A stretch of DNA of 64,000 nt from Comamonadaceae bacterium (GTDB taxonomy: Bacteria; Pseudomonadota; Gammaproteobacteria; Burkholderiales; Burkholderiaceae_C). Below the pieces are notes generated by a model. The model made no database searches, was not told the DNA's origin, and worked only from the letters and a program-made list of their open reading frames with translations. This document shows, in pieces, positions 19,033 through 27,853 of the stretch (position 1 is its first letter; each line of letters opens with the position of its first letter). The stretch covers positions 20,578-84,577 of the forward strand of contig JAAFIY010000002.1 in NCBI GenBank assembly GCA_013297985.1. The letters run 5' to 3'. Position numbers and translations under genes: made by a program.

Positions 19033-19542
19033 TTAGCGCCTGCAGTTGTCTGCAATCAGCGCATTGGCGCGCTGGGCCTCTTGTGCGCGCTGGGCGTCGT
19101 TCAAGATTTCGCGCTCGCCGCTGGCGGTGGTGCGGGCCAGTCGCACGCCGGAATCAATTTCGCGCTTGGCCTGCATGGCGCGTTCGCAGTTTTCAGCTCG
19201 CACCTTGGCAGCGGCTTGTTCTTCTTGGCGCTTTTTGTCCGCTTCAGCGGCTTCGGCGGCTTGCTTCTTTTTGTCTAGCTCCGTCTCGGGTGGTTTGGCG
19301 CCGCCCACCGGGCGGGTGGCGGTGTTGCTGCCGGGGGCAGGCGCCGCTGCAGAGGCCGCTGCGGTGCCGGTGGGCGCACCGGGGCGACGCAAGATGTTGC
19401 GGTCGGGAATTTCAGGCGGCGGCGGGCGGTCGCTGATGACGCGACGGCCGTTTTGGTCTAGCCATTGGTACTGTGCCGTGGCCACAGGCGCCCAGGCCGA
19501 CAAGAGTGCCGCCAAGGGCAGGATGACAAGCAGCTTGTTCAT
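19033..19542 (-). CDS. DUF4124 domain protein, exported
   Basis: 169-residue exported protein with a signal peptide (MNKLLVILPLAALLSAWAPV, cleavage near ATA-Q23). The short DUF4124 domain follows (YQWLDQNGRRVISDRPPP), then an Ala/Pro linker and a charged coiled-coil-like region rich in Lys/Glu/Ala (residues 85-130). Common in Burkholderiales as a periplasmic or envelope protein of unknown role. It faces rnfH and diverges from guaB. Confidence 0.85.
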   Translation of the reverse strand: MNKLLVILPLAALLSAWAPVATAQYQWLDQNGRRVISDRPPPPEIPDRNILRRPGAPTGTAAASAAAPAPGSNTATRPVGGAKPPETELDKKKQAAEAAEADKKRQEEQAAAKVRAENCERAMQAKREIDSGVRLARTTASGEREILNDAQRAQEAQRANALIADNCRR

Positions 19543-19610
19543 GTGGGCAGTGTAGTGGGGGCGGGCGGGCTTGTGGGCCTCGGTAAAATCCGCGCTTTGG
19601 AGTTTTGCCC

Positions 19611-21083
19611 ATGCGCCTACTTGGCAAAGCGCTCACGTTTGACGACGTGCTGCTCGTGCCCGCGTTTTCACAAGTCTTACCCAAAGACACATCGCTGGCG
19701 TCGCTTTTTTCCCGCAACATCACTTTGAAGCTGCCGCTGGTGTCCGCCGCCATGGACACAGTGACCGAGTCTCGCTTGGCCATTGCCATCGCCCAAGAAG
19801 GCGGTATTGGCGTGATTCACAAGAACATGAGCGTGGCCGAGCAGGCGGCGCAAGTGGCCAAGGTCAAGCGCTACGAAAGCGGCGTGCTGCGCGACCCGGT
19901 GGTCATCACCCCCGAGCACACGGTGCGCCAAGTGCTGGCCTTGAGCGAGCAGCTCGGCGTGTCGGGCTTTCCGGTGTGTGACGGCGGCAAGGTGGTGGGC
20001 ATCGTCACCGGGCGCGATTTGCGCTTTGAAGACCGCATGGACATCGCCGTGCGCACCATCATGACGCCGCGGGAGCGCTTGATTACCGTGCCTGACGGCA
20101 CCACGCCCGAGCAAGCCCGCGCGCTGCTCAACAAACACAAGCTCGAGCGCTTGTTGGTCGTCAATGAAGCCTATGAGCTCAAAGGGCTCATCACCGTCAA
20201 AGACATCCACAAGCAACTGAACTTTCCCAACGCTGCGCGTGACGCCGCAGGCCGCTTGCGCGTGGCCGCCGCCGTGGGCGTGGGCGAGGGCACCGAAGAG
20301 CGCGTGGCCGCGCTGGCCAAGGCGGGCGTGGACGCGGTGGTGGTGGACACCGCCCATGGCCACAGCAAAGGCGTGATCGAGCGGGTGCGCTGGGTGAAGC
20401 AAAACTATCCGCACCTCGATGTGGTGGGCGGCAACATTGCTACTGGCGCGGCCGCACTGGCGCTGGCTGAAGCGGGGGCTGATGCGGTGAAGGTGGGCAT
20501 TGGCCCGGGCAGCATTTGCACCACCCGCATCGTGGCGGGCGTGGGCGTGCCGCAAATCACCGCCATTGACAACGTGGCCACCGCCTTGCGCGGCAGCGGC
20601 ATTCCGCTGATCGCCGACGGCGGCGTGCGTTACAGCGGCGATCTGGCCAAGGCCCTGGCCGCAGGCGCCAACACCGTCATGATGGGCGGCGTGTTCGCGG
20701 GCACCGAAGAGGCGCCCGGTGAAATCGTGCTGTACCAAGGCCGCAGCTACAAAAGCTATCGCGGCATGGGCAGCGTGGGGGCCATGCAGCAAGGCAGCGC
20801 CGACCGGTATTTTCAAGAAACCACCCAAGGCGCCAACCCCAACGCCGACAAGCTGGTGCCCGAAGGCATCGAGGGCCGCGTGCCCTACAAGGGCTCGGTG
20901 CTGGGCATCATCTTTCAGATGGCGGGTGGCTTGCGCGCGTCCATGGGCTACTGCGGCTGTGCCACCGTGGGCGAACTGCGCGAGCGGGCCGAGTTTGTGG
21001 AAATCACCTCAGCGGGCATTCGCGAAAGCCATGTGCATGATGTGCAGATCACCAAAGAGGCACCCAACTACCGGGCCGACTAA
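19611..21083 (+). CDS. guaB: IMP dehydrogenase GuaB
   Basis: Oxidises IMP to XMP, the committed step of guanine nucleotide synthesis. 490 residues from ATG 19611 (a TTG two codons earlier is less likely). Seen: [19 protein letters not shown] at the N-terminus, two CBS domains near 92-205, the catalytic-cysteine loop [17 protein letters not shown] near residue 300, and the flap [19 protein letters not shown]. guaA follows after one intervening gene, so both GMP-synthesis enzymes are linked. Confidence 0.97.
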   Translation: MRLLGKALTFDDVLLVPAFSQVLPKDTSLASLFSRNITLKLPLVSAAMDTVTESRLAIAIAQEGGIGVIHKNMSVAEQAAQVAKVKRYESGVLRDPVVITPEHTVRQVLALSEQLGVSGFPVCDGGKVVGIVTGRDLRFEDRMDIAVRTIMTPRERLITVPDGTTPEQARALLNKHKLERLLVVNEAYELKGLITVKDIHKQLNFPNAARDAAGRLRVAAAVGVGEGTEERVAALAKAGVDAVVVDTAHGHSKGVIERVRWVKQNYPHLDVVGGNIATGAAALALAEAGADAVKVGIGPGSICTTRIVAGVGVPQITAIDNVATALRGSGIPLIADGGVRYSGDLAKALAAGANTVMMGGVFAGTEEAPGEIVLYQGRSYKSYRGMGSVGAMQQGSADRYFQETTQGANPNADKLVPEGIEGRVPYKGSVLGIIFQMAGGLRASMGYCGCATVGELRERAEFVEITSAGIRESHVHDVQITKEAPNYRAD

Positions 21084-21173
21084 AACCCCTTGCCGGGGGC
21101 GCACAGCCCGTCACACAGCCGCCCCAAGCTGGGTGGTACAACGCTAAGCCCAATCACCACACCGGAGCCACAC

Positions 21174-21671
21174 ATGGGACTGATTCAATTCTTCAAAGAT
21201 GCGGGCGAAAAACTCTTTGGCGGCAAGCCCGAGGTGGCGGCCGCCATCGCCGAGCCCAGCAACGAAGAAAAACTGGCCAAGGCCAATGTGGTGGCCGGTG
21301 ACGCCATCAAGACTTACATCAAAAGCCAAGGCCTGCCCACCGACGATTTGACGGTGACCTTTGACGGCCGAGACCAAGTGGTCACCGTGGCGGGCCTAGT
21401 GGCCACCCAAGAGCTGCGAGAAAAAATCGTGCTGTGCTGCGGCAACGTGCAAAACGTGGCGGGCGTAAACGACCAACTGCAGTGCGCCGCGCCCAAAGAC
21501 CCGTGTGAATATCACCTGGTGGCCAAAGGCGACACCCTCAGCGCCATTGCCAAAAAGTTCTACGGCAACGCCAACCTGTACCCGCAGATCTTTGAAGCCA
21601 ACAAGCCCATGTTGAGCCACCCCGACAAAATCTACCCCGGCCAGTTGCTGCGCATTCCGCCCAAGGCCTGA
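21174..21671 (+). CDS. BON and LysM domain protein (Kbp/YgaU-like)
   Basis: 165-residue protein with an N-terminal BON domain (about 25-95; VTFDGRDQVVTVAGLV) and a C-terminal LysM domain (about 112-160; YHLVAKGDTLSAIAKKFYG and IYPGQLLRIPP). The domain order matches E. coli Kbp/YgaU, a cytoplasmic potassium-binding protein. No signal peptide is visible, agreeing with that family. Lies between guaB and guaA with a terminator after it, so it need not be part of a guaBA operon. Confidence 0.88.
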   Translation: MGLIQFFKDAGEKLFGGKPEVAAAIAEPSNEEKLAKANVVAGDAIKTYIKSQGLPTDDLTVTFDGRDQVVTVAGLVATQELREKIVLCCGNVQNVAGVNDQLQCAAPKDPCEYHLVAKGDTLSAIAKKFYGNANLYPQIFEANKPMLSHPDKIYPGQLLRIPPKA

Positions 21672-21694
21672 TCGCCGTTTGGCTTGGTTCAAAC

Positions 21695-21723
21695 GCCCGC
21701 GCCGGATGCGCGGGCTTTTTTCT
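21695..21723 (+). terminator. Rho-independent terminator before guaA
   Basis: Perfect 8-bp stem GCCCGCGC/GCGCGGGC (21695-21702 with 21708-21715), 5-nt loop, then a run of T at 21716-21721 and a further T tract. It follows the BON/LysM gene by 24 bp and ends 18 bp before the guaA ATG, so it could also attenuate guaA. Confidence 0.85.
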
Positions 21724-21740
21724 TTTTGGTGCACCCCGAC

Positions 21741-23384
21741 ATGACGCACGACACCGTATTGATTCTGGACTTTGGCTCGCAAGTCACCCAGCTCATTGCT
21801 CGCCGCATTCGCGAAGCGCATGTGTATTGCGAGGTGCACCCCTGCGATGTGTCAGACGATTGGCTGCGCCAATACGCCGCCAGCGGCAAAGTGCGCGGGG
21901 TGATCTTGTCGGGCAGCCACGCCAGCTTGTGGGAAGACGAAAGCCTGCGTGCACCCAAAGCGGTGTTTGAGTTGGGCGTGCCGGTGTTGGGCATCTGCTT
22001 TGGCATGTACGCCATTGCCGAGGCGCTGGGCGGCACGGTGGAAGGTGGACACAAGCGCGAATTTGGCTATGCCGAGGTGCGTGCGCGTGGTCATACCAAG
22101 CTGTTTGACGGCATCCAAGACTACGCCACAGCCGAAGGCCACGGCATGCTGCATGTGTGGATGAGCCACGGTGACAACGTCACCCAGATGCCACCGGGCT
22201 TCAAGCTCATGGCCAGCACCGACAGCTGCCCGATTGCGGGCATGGCCGATGAACAGCGGCGCATCTACGGCGTGCAGTTTCACCCCGAGGTGACGCACAC
22301 CACACAGGGCCGCGCCATCCTCAATCGCTTTGTGCTGGACATCTGCGGCGCAAAGCCCGATTGGGTGATGAAAGACCACATCGAAGAAGCCGTGGCCGCC
22401 ATCCGCGCCCAGGTGGGGGATGAAGAAGTCGTCTTGGGGCTGTCAGGCGGGGTGGATTCATCGGTGGCCGCAGCCCTCATCCACCGCGCCATTGGCGATC
22501 AATTGACCTGCGTGTTTGTCGACCACGGCCTGCTGCGGCTGAACGAAGGCGACGCGGTCATGGACATGTTTGTGGGCCAGCTGCACGCCAAAGTGATTCG
22601 GGTGGATGCGTCTGATCGCTTTCTGGGCGCGCTGGCAGGCGTGGCCGAGCCAGAAGCTAAACGCAAAATCATCGGCCGTGAATTTGTAGAGGTTTTTAAG
22701 GCCCAAGCGCAGCAATTGACTGCCCAAGCAGCTACAAATTCTGTAGCAACCGCGTCGCAACGCCGTGGCGCCACATTCTTGGCCCAAGGCACGATCTACC
22801 CTGACGTGATCGAGAGCGGCGGCGCCAAAAGCAAGAAAGCTGTCACCATCAAAAGCCACCACAACGTAGGCGGTCTGCCCGAGCAGCTAGGCCTAAAGCT
22901 GTTGGAGCCCCTGCGCGACTTGTTCAAAGACGAAGTGCGCGAACTGGGCGTGGCCTTAGGCCTGCCACCCCACATGGTGTACCGCCACCCCTTTCCCGGC
23001 CCCGGGCTGGGCGTGCGCATCTTGGGCGAAGTCAAACGCGAATACGCCGACCTATTGCGCCAAGCCGACGCCATCTTTATTGAAGAACTGCGCCGCCACA
23101 CCGACCCCGCCACCGGCAAAACCTGGTACGACCTAACAAGTCAAGCCTTCGCCGTCTTCTTGCCTGTGAAAAGCGTCGGCGTGATGGGCGACGGCCGCAC
23201 CTACGACTATGTGGTGGCCCTGCGCGCGGTGCAAACCAGCGACTTCATGACGGCCGACTGGGCCGAGCTGCCGTATGCGCTGCTAAAGAAAGTGTCGAGC
23301 CGCATCATCAATGAGGTGCGGGGGATTAACCGGGTGACCTACGACGTGAGCAGCAAGCCGCCGGCGACGATTGAGTGGGAGTGA
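21741..23384 (+). CDS. guaA: GMP synthase (glutamine-hydrolysing) GuaA
   Basis: Converts XMP to GMP using glutamine amide nitrogen. 547 residues from ATG 21741. The class I glutamine amidotransferase domain has nucleophile Cys86 ([11 protein letters not shown]) and the His/Glu pair in [10 protein letters not shown]. The ATP-pyrophosphatase domain has the P-loop [13 protein letters not shown] near residue 234. The C-terminus ends in the usual KPPATIEWE. The protein is about 20 residues longer than typical, and the extra stretch (about 321-337, [19 protein letters not shown]) is encoded by a dispersed repeat. The last 15 bp of the gene recur downstream as att-like sites. Confidence 0.97.
   Translation: MTHDTVLILDFGSQVTQLIARRIREAHVYCEVHPCDVSDDWLRQYAASGKVRGVILSGSHASLWEDESLRAPKAVFELGVPVLGICFGMYAIAEALGGTVEGGHKREFGYAEVRARGHTKLFDGIQDYATAEGHGMLHVWMSHGDNVTQMPPGFKLMASTDSCPIAGMADEQRRIYGVQFHPEVTHTTQGRAILNRFVLDICGAKPDWVMKDHIEEAVAAIRAQVGDEEVVLGLSGGVDSSVAAALIHRAIGDQLTCVFVDHGLLRLNEGDAVMDMFVGQLHAKVIRVDASDRFLGALAGVAEPEAKRKIIGREFVEVFKAQAQQLTAQAATNSVATASQRRGATFLAQGTIYPDVIESGGAKSKKAVTIKSHHNVGGLPEQLGLKLLEPLRDLFKDEVRELGVALGLPPHMVYRHPFPGPGLGVRILGEVKREYADLLRQADAIFIEELRRHTDPATGKTWYDLTSQAFAVFLPVKSVGVMGDGRTYDYVVALRAVQTSDFMTADWAELPYALLKKVSSRIINEVRGINRVTYDVSSKPPATIEWE
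22701..22749 (+). repeat. Dispersed repeat, copy 6 inside guaA
   Basis: A GCCCAAGC-type first half, then AAGCA and the perfect hairpin GCTAC-aaattct-GTAGC (22731-22747). It encodes an Ala/Gln-rich insertion in the ATP-pyrophosphatase domain, just before the conserved [14 protein letters not shown]. Confidence 0.7.
23370..23384 (+). other. Candidate attachment site 1 (guaA 3' end)
   Basis: ATTGAGTGGGAGTGA, the last five codons of guaA (Ile-Glu-Trp-Glu-stop). The identical 15-mer occurs at 31355-31369, and a copy with two changes at 33461-33475. DNA composition changes sharply right after it. The 3' end of guaA is a known integration site for genomic islands in other bacteria. No integrase gene lies in this window. 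Confidence 0.7.
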
Positions 23385-23452
23385 CGGAGAGTTCTGGTTG
23401 CTTGCGATTGGTGTGCGCTTTGCATACGAGACGGTGACTATGCGACACCGTG

Positions 23453-24313
23453 CTAGGCTGCAGACCGAATAGCATCAATCGCCTTGTTAATTGAAGACGA
23501 GCCTAAGCGTGTAAACACTGAATTGAGGAAAGAAAGCCGATTATTGGCATCCGCAGTGTGTTTATAGAAATCGTCGTTGTCGTCAAAGTATCCCCAATCG
23601 TTTCGTATGTTTCCCGACGCTTTTGTATTGGGCAATGCTTGAATAAAAGACGAAGAATTTGCATTCCATTGCGAGTTGCCAGCGAGGTGGATGCCGAATC
23701 CGACAGAGCGACCTTCATTCGCAAGCTTCTTACGAGCAGCATTTGCTAGAGGCATATCAACAACATAAGAGTCCAGCGCGATCCATTTTCTTTCCAAGAA
23801 AACTTCTGCAACCGCATGGTCAACGAATGCTGTGCCCGGTGAGAATAGGCCGCGAAGTACCTGTGAAGACAAGGCAACATATCGAATGCGCGTAGGGATA
23901 TCAACTGATCGGAGTAATGCGCAAAAAAGCATCGCTTTTGTGTTGCAGTATCCCAGCTGTCTATCAAGTACCTCGCTAGCTTTCATATCGTAGAAAGCAG
24001 GTGCAATACCGAATTGAATGTTATCGCGTACCCAGTTGTGAATCTTGGCTGCTCTATCTAGATCATTTCCAGCGCCATCAACCAAAGTTTGCGCCAGTCC
24101 CACTACGGCGTTATGGTTGCTATCAATTAAACGTGTGGGTTGGGTATGCTTTTTCGTCGGTAAATCCGCGAAGTTTTCGCTTGCCAAAATAGTTGAACTG
24201 AATGTCATGGTCAATACCCCACCGGCTATCTGGCTTAAGACATCGCGGCGCAGCAAATCCTTTTCCTTCATCTCGGCTTCCATGGATGTGTAGCTTATTG
24301 CATTTCTAACCAT
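23453..24313 (-). CDS. Transglutaminase-like domain protein, copy 1 (full length)
   Basis: 286 residues, transglutaminase-like (papain-fold) domain. The putative catalytic triad is visible: Cys123 in QLGYCNTKAMLFCALLR, His166 in FVDHAVAEVF and Asp181 in WIALDSYV. The N-terminus has LLRRDVLSQIAGGVLTMTF (residues 20-38), a Tat-like or ordinary export signal. Translation may begin at Met15 rather than Met1. It overlaps the SOUL gene stop by 19 bp and is the last gene of a three-gene minus-strand operon. The gene is AT-rich compared with guaA. The junction of the tandem duplication lies inside it at 23503, so only this copy keeps the native C-terminus (SSSINKAIDAIRSAA). Confidence 0.75.
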   Translation of the reverse strand: MVRNAISYTSMEAEMKEKDLLRRDVLSQIAGGVLTMTFSSTILASENFADLPTKKHTQPTRLIDSNHNAVVGLAQTLVDGAGNDLDRAAKIHNWVRDNIQFGIAPAFYDMKASEVLDRQLGYCNTKAMLFCALLRSVDIPTRIRYVALSSQVLRGLFSPGTAFVDHAVAEVFLERKWIALDSYVVDMPLANAARKKLANEGRSVGFGIHLAGNSQWNANSSSFIQALPNTKASGNIRNDWGYFDDNDDFYKHTADANNRLSFLNSVFTRLGSSSINKAIDAIRSAA

Positions 24314-24900
24314 ATCTCGTTGCGTCGCATAAACCGAGGTGTCAGAGGTCGGTTGTAGCGGGCAAGTACGGGTTCACCCTTTGTAGACAAACTATTGGAT
24401 TTCAAAGTGCTGCGTAACTTAGACAAATACCACTCGTCGTTTGCAGCCGACCAAGCGCCCGAATAGCGAATGACAGCCCATTGTCTAGCTGGTATTTGAC
24501 GCAGTTGAATGCGTGAGTCCAACGGCTCGGGTGCGCTTTCCAAATTTACTGTTCTGGGCAGGACAAATTGAATCTGTGTGCCACCCTCTACATTTACATG
24601 AGTCACGGGAGCAGTCATTTCCATTTTCATTGGGACTCTAGACTGAGTGACCGGCGCTGTCATTTCGAACTGACGCTCGCCTTTGTTTTTTCCGAAGATA
24701 TAACCAGCCAGTATGGGAAATGCAAGGTTACCCGCATCCTCGGGCTTTGAATCAATAACAACCTGAGCCACAACGTAGGGGTTGTACTGCCGTACCTCAA
24801 CCTGATCTATGGTTTGAACGACTCGATAGCCAGGCTCTTCAGCAGCTTGACTCATCCATGGAAAAACTAAAAGGAGAATTTTGGATAAAAAGCGCAGCAT
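24295..24900 (-). CDS. SOUL-family heme-binding protein, copy 1
   Basis: 201 residues of the SOUL/p22HBP family, which binds heme or other porphyrins. Signal peptide MLRFLSKILLLVFPWMSQA (residues 1-19) predicts export to the periplasm. Family blocks seen: YRVVQTIDQVEVRQYNPYVVA, GYIFGKNKGERQFEMTAPVT with the characteristic MTAPV repeated after MKMEMTAPVT, and a C-terminal LARYNRPLTPRFMRRNEIWL. Middle gene of the minus-strand operon, 52 bp after the TspO-like gene and overlapping the transglutaminase-like gene. An identical second copy lies at 27835-28440. Confidence 0.85.
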   Translation of the reverse strand: MLRFLSKILLLVFPWMSQAAEEPGYRVVQTIDQVEVRQYNPYVVAQVVIDSKPEDAGNLAFPILAGYIFGKNKGERQFEMTAPVTQSRVPMKMEMTAPVTHVNVEGGTQIQFVLPRTVNLESAPEPLDSRIQLRQIPARQWAVIRYSGAWSAANDEWYLSKLRSTLKSNSLSTKGEPVLARYNRPLTPRFMRRNEIWLEMQ

Positions 24901-24952
24901 ATGTGCTCCGTAAAGTTGACGAAATGTAGTGGGTATTCCCGAGAAGGAAGAC

Positions 24953-25732
24953 TTATCGGGTTGCTGTCATTGATTTAGATCGCTTGCGTACATAAAAAGT
25001 AGTTATCACGATTGCAACAATCACACACCCAGCACCTGCGGCAACCAATGGTTGATTGGTGGAAATCAAATTGTCAACAATGATGGCAACTTGAGCCCAA
25101 AGCAGCGTTAGTACGTAGGCCATAGAAGCCTTGGTTTTGTAAATCATGGTGAGTGCGATCAAGGATGCACAGGCGAGTGTGAAAAATGCGAGAGCGACGT
25201 TTTGCAATCCGAAAATAGAGATGCCATATTCAGGCAAGATGTTTGTGAAGTTAAGCACAGTAGCCGCAGTTAACCATCCAGCATAAATGCCAAGTAGTGG
25301 TCGAACAACGCGTCGCTCGCCTTTTGTCGGAGAGCTGTTTTGAAGGGAGATAAGAAGTGCAGCTGAAATTAGCGTAAACATGATCACAATGAGTGGAATG
25401 GTTAGATATGCTGGACCCCAGCGTGCAAACACGATCCAAGCAACGCAAGATGCGAAACATCCCGCTGTGTACCAGCCGATTTTCTTGTAGATTGGGTTCG
25501 AGTGTTGTGAAGGTAATGCCTGTAACACACCATACACGACTGAGAGCGAGTAAATCAAAAACCAAATTGCGAACGCATAGATGGCAGGAGTTGCAAAATC
25601 CTGTTGTGCCGAAATCGGACCATCAGCGGACAGAACCTCAAAATCCGATGCGCCAAAGACCAAGTTAGCGGTTATGAACTGTGCTATCGCTAGAATCAAG
25701 TTAAGCGTGATGCGAAAAAAATCAGAATTCAT
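24953..25732 (-). CDS. TspO-like (tryptophan-rich sensory protein-type) membrane protein, copy 1
   Basis: 259 residues with about eight hydrophobic segments. It resembles the long (~260 aa) proteins annotated as tryptophan-rich sensory protein/TspO-like. Blocks recalled from that family are TPAIYAFAIWFLIYSLSVVY (residues 49-68), LPSQHSNPIYKKIGWYTAGC, and LLGIYAGWLTAATVLNFTN near 148-166. TspO/MBR proteins bind porphyrins and are linked to tetrapyrrole export or breakdown. First gene of the operon, preceded by AAGG 8 nt upstream and, about 50 bp further, a 16-bp palindrome. The family assignment is from recalled motifs, not a search. Confidence 0.65.
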   Translation of the reverse strand: MNSDFFRITLNLILAIAQFITANLVFGASDFEVLSADGPISAQQDFATPAIYAFAIWFLIYSLSVVYGVLQALPSQHSNPIYKKIGWYTAGCFASCVAWIVFARWGPAYLTIPLIVIMFTLISAALLISLQNSSPTKGERRVVRPLLGIYAGWLTAATVLNFTNILPEYGISIFGLQNVALAFFTLACASLIALTMIYKTKASMAYVLTLLWAQVAIIVDNLISTNQPLVAAGAGCVIVAIVITTFYVRKRSKSMTATR

Positions 25733-25779
25733 GAACAGGCCTTTTCTAGGTGGAGGTAAATTTCTTTCTTTTAATAACT

Positions 25780-25795
25780 TATATCATATGATATA
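25780..25795. promoter_or_regulatory. Palindromic operator candidate, copy 1
   Basis: Perfect 16-bp inverted repeat TATATCATATGATATA in the AT-rich gap upstream of the TspO-like gene. Before IS insertion this gap also held the start of the divergent tetR gene, the usual place for a TetR operator. In this copy the IS now follows directly. Confidence 0.6.
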
Positions 25796-25848
25796 TTTTA
25801 TTATCCTTCCGGCCGTAGTGGTTATTTCGAGCTATTGATCGGAGTTAG

Positions 25849-27042
25849 GGAAGGTCTGAAAAATCGCTCATCCAGCGGTGCTCACTGACAAGCGTGGCCA
25901 CTTTGGTCGGTTTTGATCTGATTTCACTCATCAAAGGCCTGGGTGAGGGTGTTTGGGTGCGCCCTTGCCGCGTTTGCAGGCCGCAGTGGTCGCTTGCAGA
26001 CACACTTGTCCATCCAGTACCTCAAGCCGTTTGCGCGCCATCCACAGATTGGCCAGAGCAAACAAGGTGTGCAGTTGAGCGGTGTTCTTTTGGAGTCCGC
26101 GATAGCGCACCTTGACATGACCAAACTGGCGCTTGAGGACACGAAACGGATGCTCGACCTTGGCGCGCATGCGAGCCGTCAGGCGTTCACGCTGATCAAT
26201 CAGGGCGTCAATGGGGTCGGCCTTGTCCAGCGCACGGCGCAGCCCCGGGCGCATGGCGGTGATCCAGGGGATGTGGCGCGTGGCCTCAGCCCGCTTGGCC
26301 ACGCCCTGGTAGCCCGCATCGCCCAGCGCGACTTCTTCTTCGCCATGCAACAGCGCATGGGCCTGGGTAACGTCGTTAACGTTGGCAGGCGTGCCAATGA
26401 CGGTGTGCACCAGGCCCGACTGCGCATCCACGCCGATGTGGGCCTTCATCCCGAAGTACCACTGATTGCCCTTCTTGGCTTGGTGCATCTCAGGGTCACG
26501 CTCGCCACTGGCGTTCTTGGTCGAACTCGGGGCCGCAATCAGTGTGGCGTCCACCACTGTGCCCGCCTTGAGCAGCAGGCCCTTTTGGCTGAGCACGCCG
26601 TTGACCAAGGCCAGCATCTGCACAGCCAAGTCGTGGCGCTCCAGCAGGTGGCGAAACCTCAGGATGGTGCTCTCATCGGGCAGCCGGGTGCTCCAGTTGT
26701 CCAGGCCCGCAAACTCCCGAAACAGCGGCACGTCGTGCAGTGCCTCTTCCATCGCCGGATCGCTCAGCGTGAACCACTGCTGCATGAAGTGAATGCGCAG
26801 CATGGTGTCAATGCCAAAGGGCGGGCGGCCCCGCACACTGACCGGTGCATAGGGGGCCACAAGGGCCACCAAGCGATCCCAGGGCACCACGCGGTTCATC
26901 TCGTCCAAGAACTCGCGTTTGCGGGTGCGCTTGTTCGACAGGTTCAGGCCCAGATCGGTTTGCTTCATGGTTCGAATTGTCTGGCCTCGGTCAGCTACGG
27001 GCTACGCCCAGGGGGTCTGAGGTGGACTTTTGCAGACTTTCC
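25849..27042 (-). mobile_element. IS5-family insertion sequence, copy 1 (between duplicated blocks)
   Basis: 1,194 bp with imperfect terminal inverted repeats (left GGAAGGTCTGAAAAA, right end read inwards GGAAAGTCTGCAAAA; 13 of 15 match). Flanking tetranucleotides differ, TTAG on the left and CTAA on the right, so this copy has no matching target duplication. It sits at a recombination joint between the right and left ends of the operon block. YTAR-type targets are typical of the IS5 group. Confidence 0.92.
25931..26968 (-). CDS. IS5-family transposase, copy 1
   Basis: 345-residue DDE transposase. Seen: the N-terminal IS5 domain (WFTLSDPAMEEALHDVPLFREFAGL), first Asp in TVVDATLIAAPSS, second Asp in ALGDAGYQGV, and the catalytic Glu in the R-x-K-x2-E-type block ARMRAKVEHPFRVLKRQFG. 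Intact, no frameshift. Transcribed in the same direction as the adjacent TspO-SOUL-transglutaminase operon, so read-through into it is possible. Confidence 0.95.
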   Translation of the reverse strand: MKQTDLGLNLSNKRTRKREFLDEMNRVVPWDRLVALVAPYAPVSVRGRPPFGIDTMLRIHFMQQWFTLSDPAMEEALHDVPLFREFAGLDNWSTRLPDESTILRFRHLLERHDLAVQMLALVNGVLSQKGLLLKAGTVVDATLIAAPSSTKNASGERDPEMHQAKKGNQWYFGMKAHIGVDAQSGLVHTVIGTPANVNDVTQAHALLHGEEEVALGDAGYQGVAKRAEATRHIPWITAMRPGLRRALDKADPIDALIDQRERLTARMRAKVEHPFRVLKRQFGHVKVRYRGLQKNTAQLHTLFALANLWMARKRLEVLDGQVCLQATTAACKRGKGAPKHPHPGL

Positions 27043-27853
27043 CTAAGCGTGTAAACACTGAATTGAGGAAAGAAAGCCGATTATTGGCATCCGCAGTGTG
27101 TTTATAGAAATCGTCGTTGTCGTCAAAGTATCCCCAATCGTTTCGTATGTTTCCCGACGCTTTTGTATTGGGCAATGCTTGAATAAAAGACGAAGAATTT
27201 GCATTCCATTGCGAGTTGCCAGCGAGGTGGATGCCGAATCCGACAGAGCGACCTTCATTCGCAAGCTTCTTACGAGCAGCATTTGCTAGAGGCATATCAA
27301 CAACATAAGAGTCCAGCGCGATCCATTTTCTTTCCAAGAAAACTTCTGCAACCGCATGGTCAACGAATGCTGTGCCCGGTGAGAATAGGCCGCGAAGTAC
27401 CTGTGAAGACAAGGCAACATATCGAATGCGCGTAGGGATATCAACTGATCGGAGTAATGCGCAAAAAAGCATCGCTTTTGTGTTGCAGTATCCCAGCTGT
27501 CTATCAAGTACCTCGCTAGCTTTCATATCGTAGAAAGCAGGTGCAATACCGAATTGAATGTTATCGCGTACCCAGTTGTGAATCTTGGCTGCTCTATCTA
27601 GATCATTTCCAGCGCCATCAACCAAAGTTTGCGCCAGTCCCACTACGGCGTTATGGTTGCTATCAATTAAACGTGTGGGTTGGGTATGCTTTTTCGTCGG
27701 TAAATCCGCGAAGTTTTCGCTTGCCAAAATAGTTGAACTGAATGTCATGGTCAATACCCCACCGGCTATCTGGCTTAAGACATCGCGGCGCAGCAAATCC
27801 TTTTCCTTCATCTCGGCTTCCATGGATGTGTAGCTTATTGCATTTCTAACCAT
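27002..27853 (-). pseudogene. Transglutaminase-like gene, copy 2, 3' end replaced by IS sequence
   Basis: Identical to copy 1 until the codons for FTRLG near residue 270, where the duplication joint (27042/27043) replaces the native C-terminal tail with codons read from the IS end (KVCKSPPQTPWA). The resulting 283-residue protein keeps the complete catalytic triad region (Cys123, His166, Asp181). It may therefore still be active; I call it a pseudogene only because its natural end is lost. Confidence 0.8.

Larger units (their letters stand above)
23503..27042. repeat. Tandem duplication unit 1 (operon block plus IS)
   Basis: 3,540 bp: a 2,346-bp operon block (23503-25848) followed by a 1,194-bp IS (25849-27042). 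The unit is repeated at 27043-30582, and every line I compared is identical. The block begins at CTAA (23503-23506) and ends at TTAG (25845-25848), both IS5-type target sequences. Confidence 0.95.

Noticed and set aside
25943..27046. 367-codon open frame opposite the IS transposase (also at 29483-30586)
   Set aside because: The minus-strand frame carries all DDE transposase motifs; the plus-strand frame is composition-driven.
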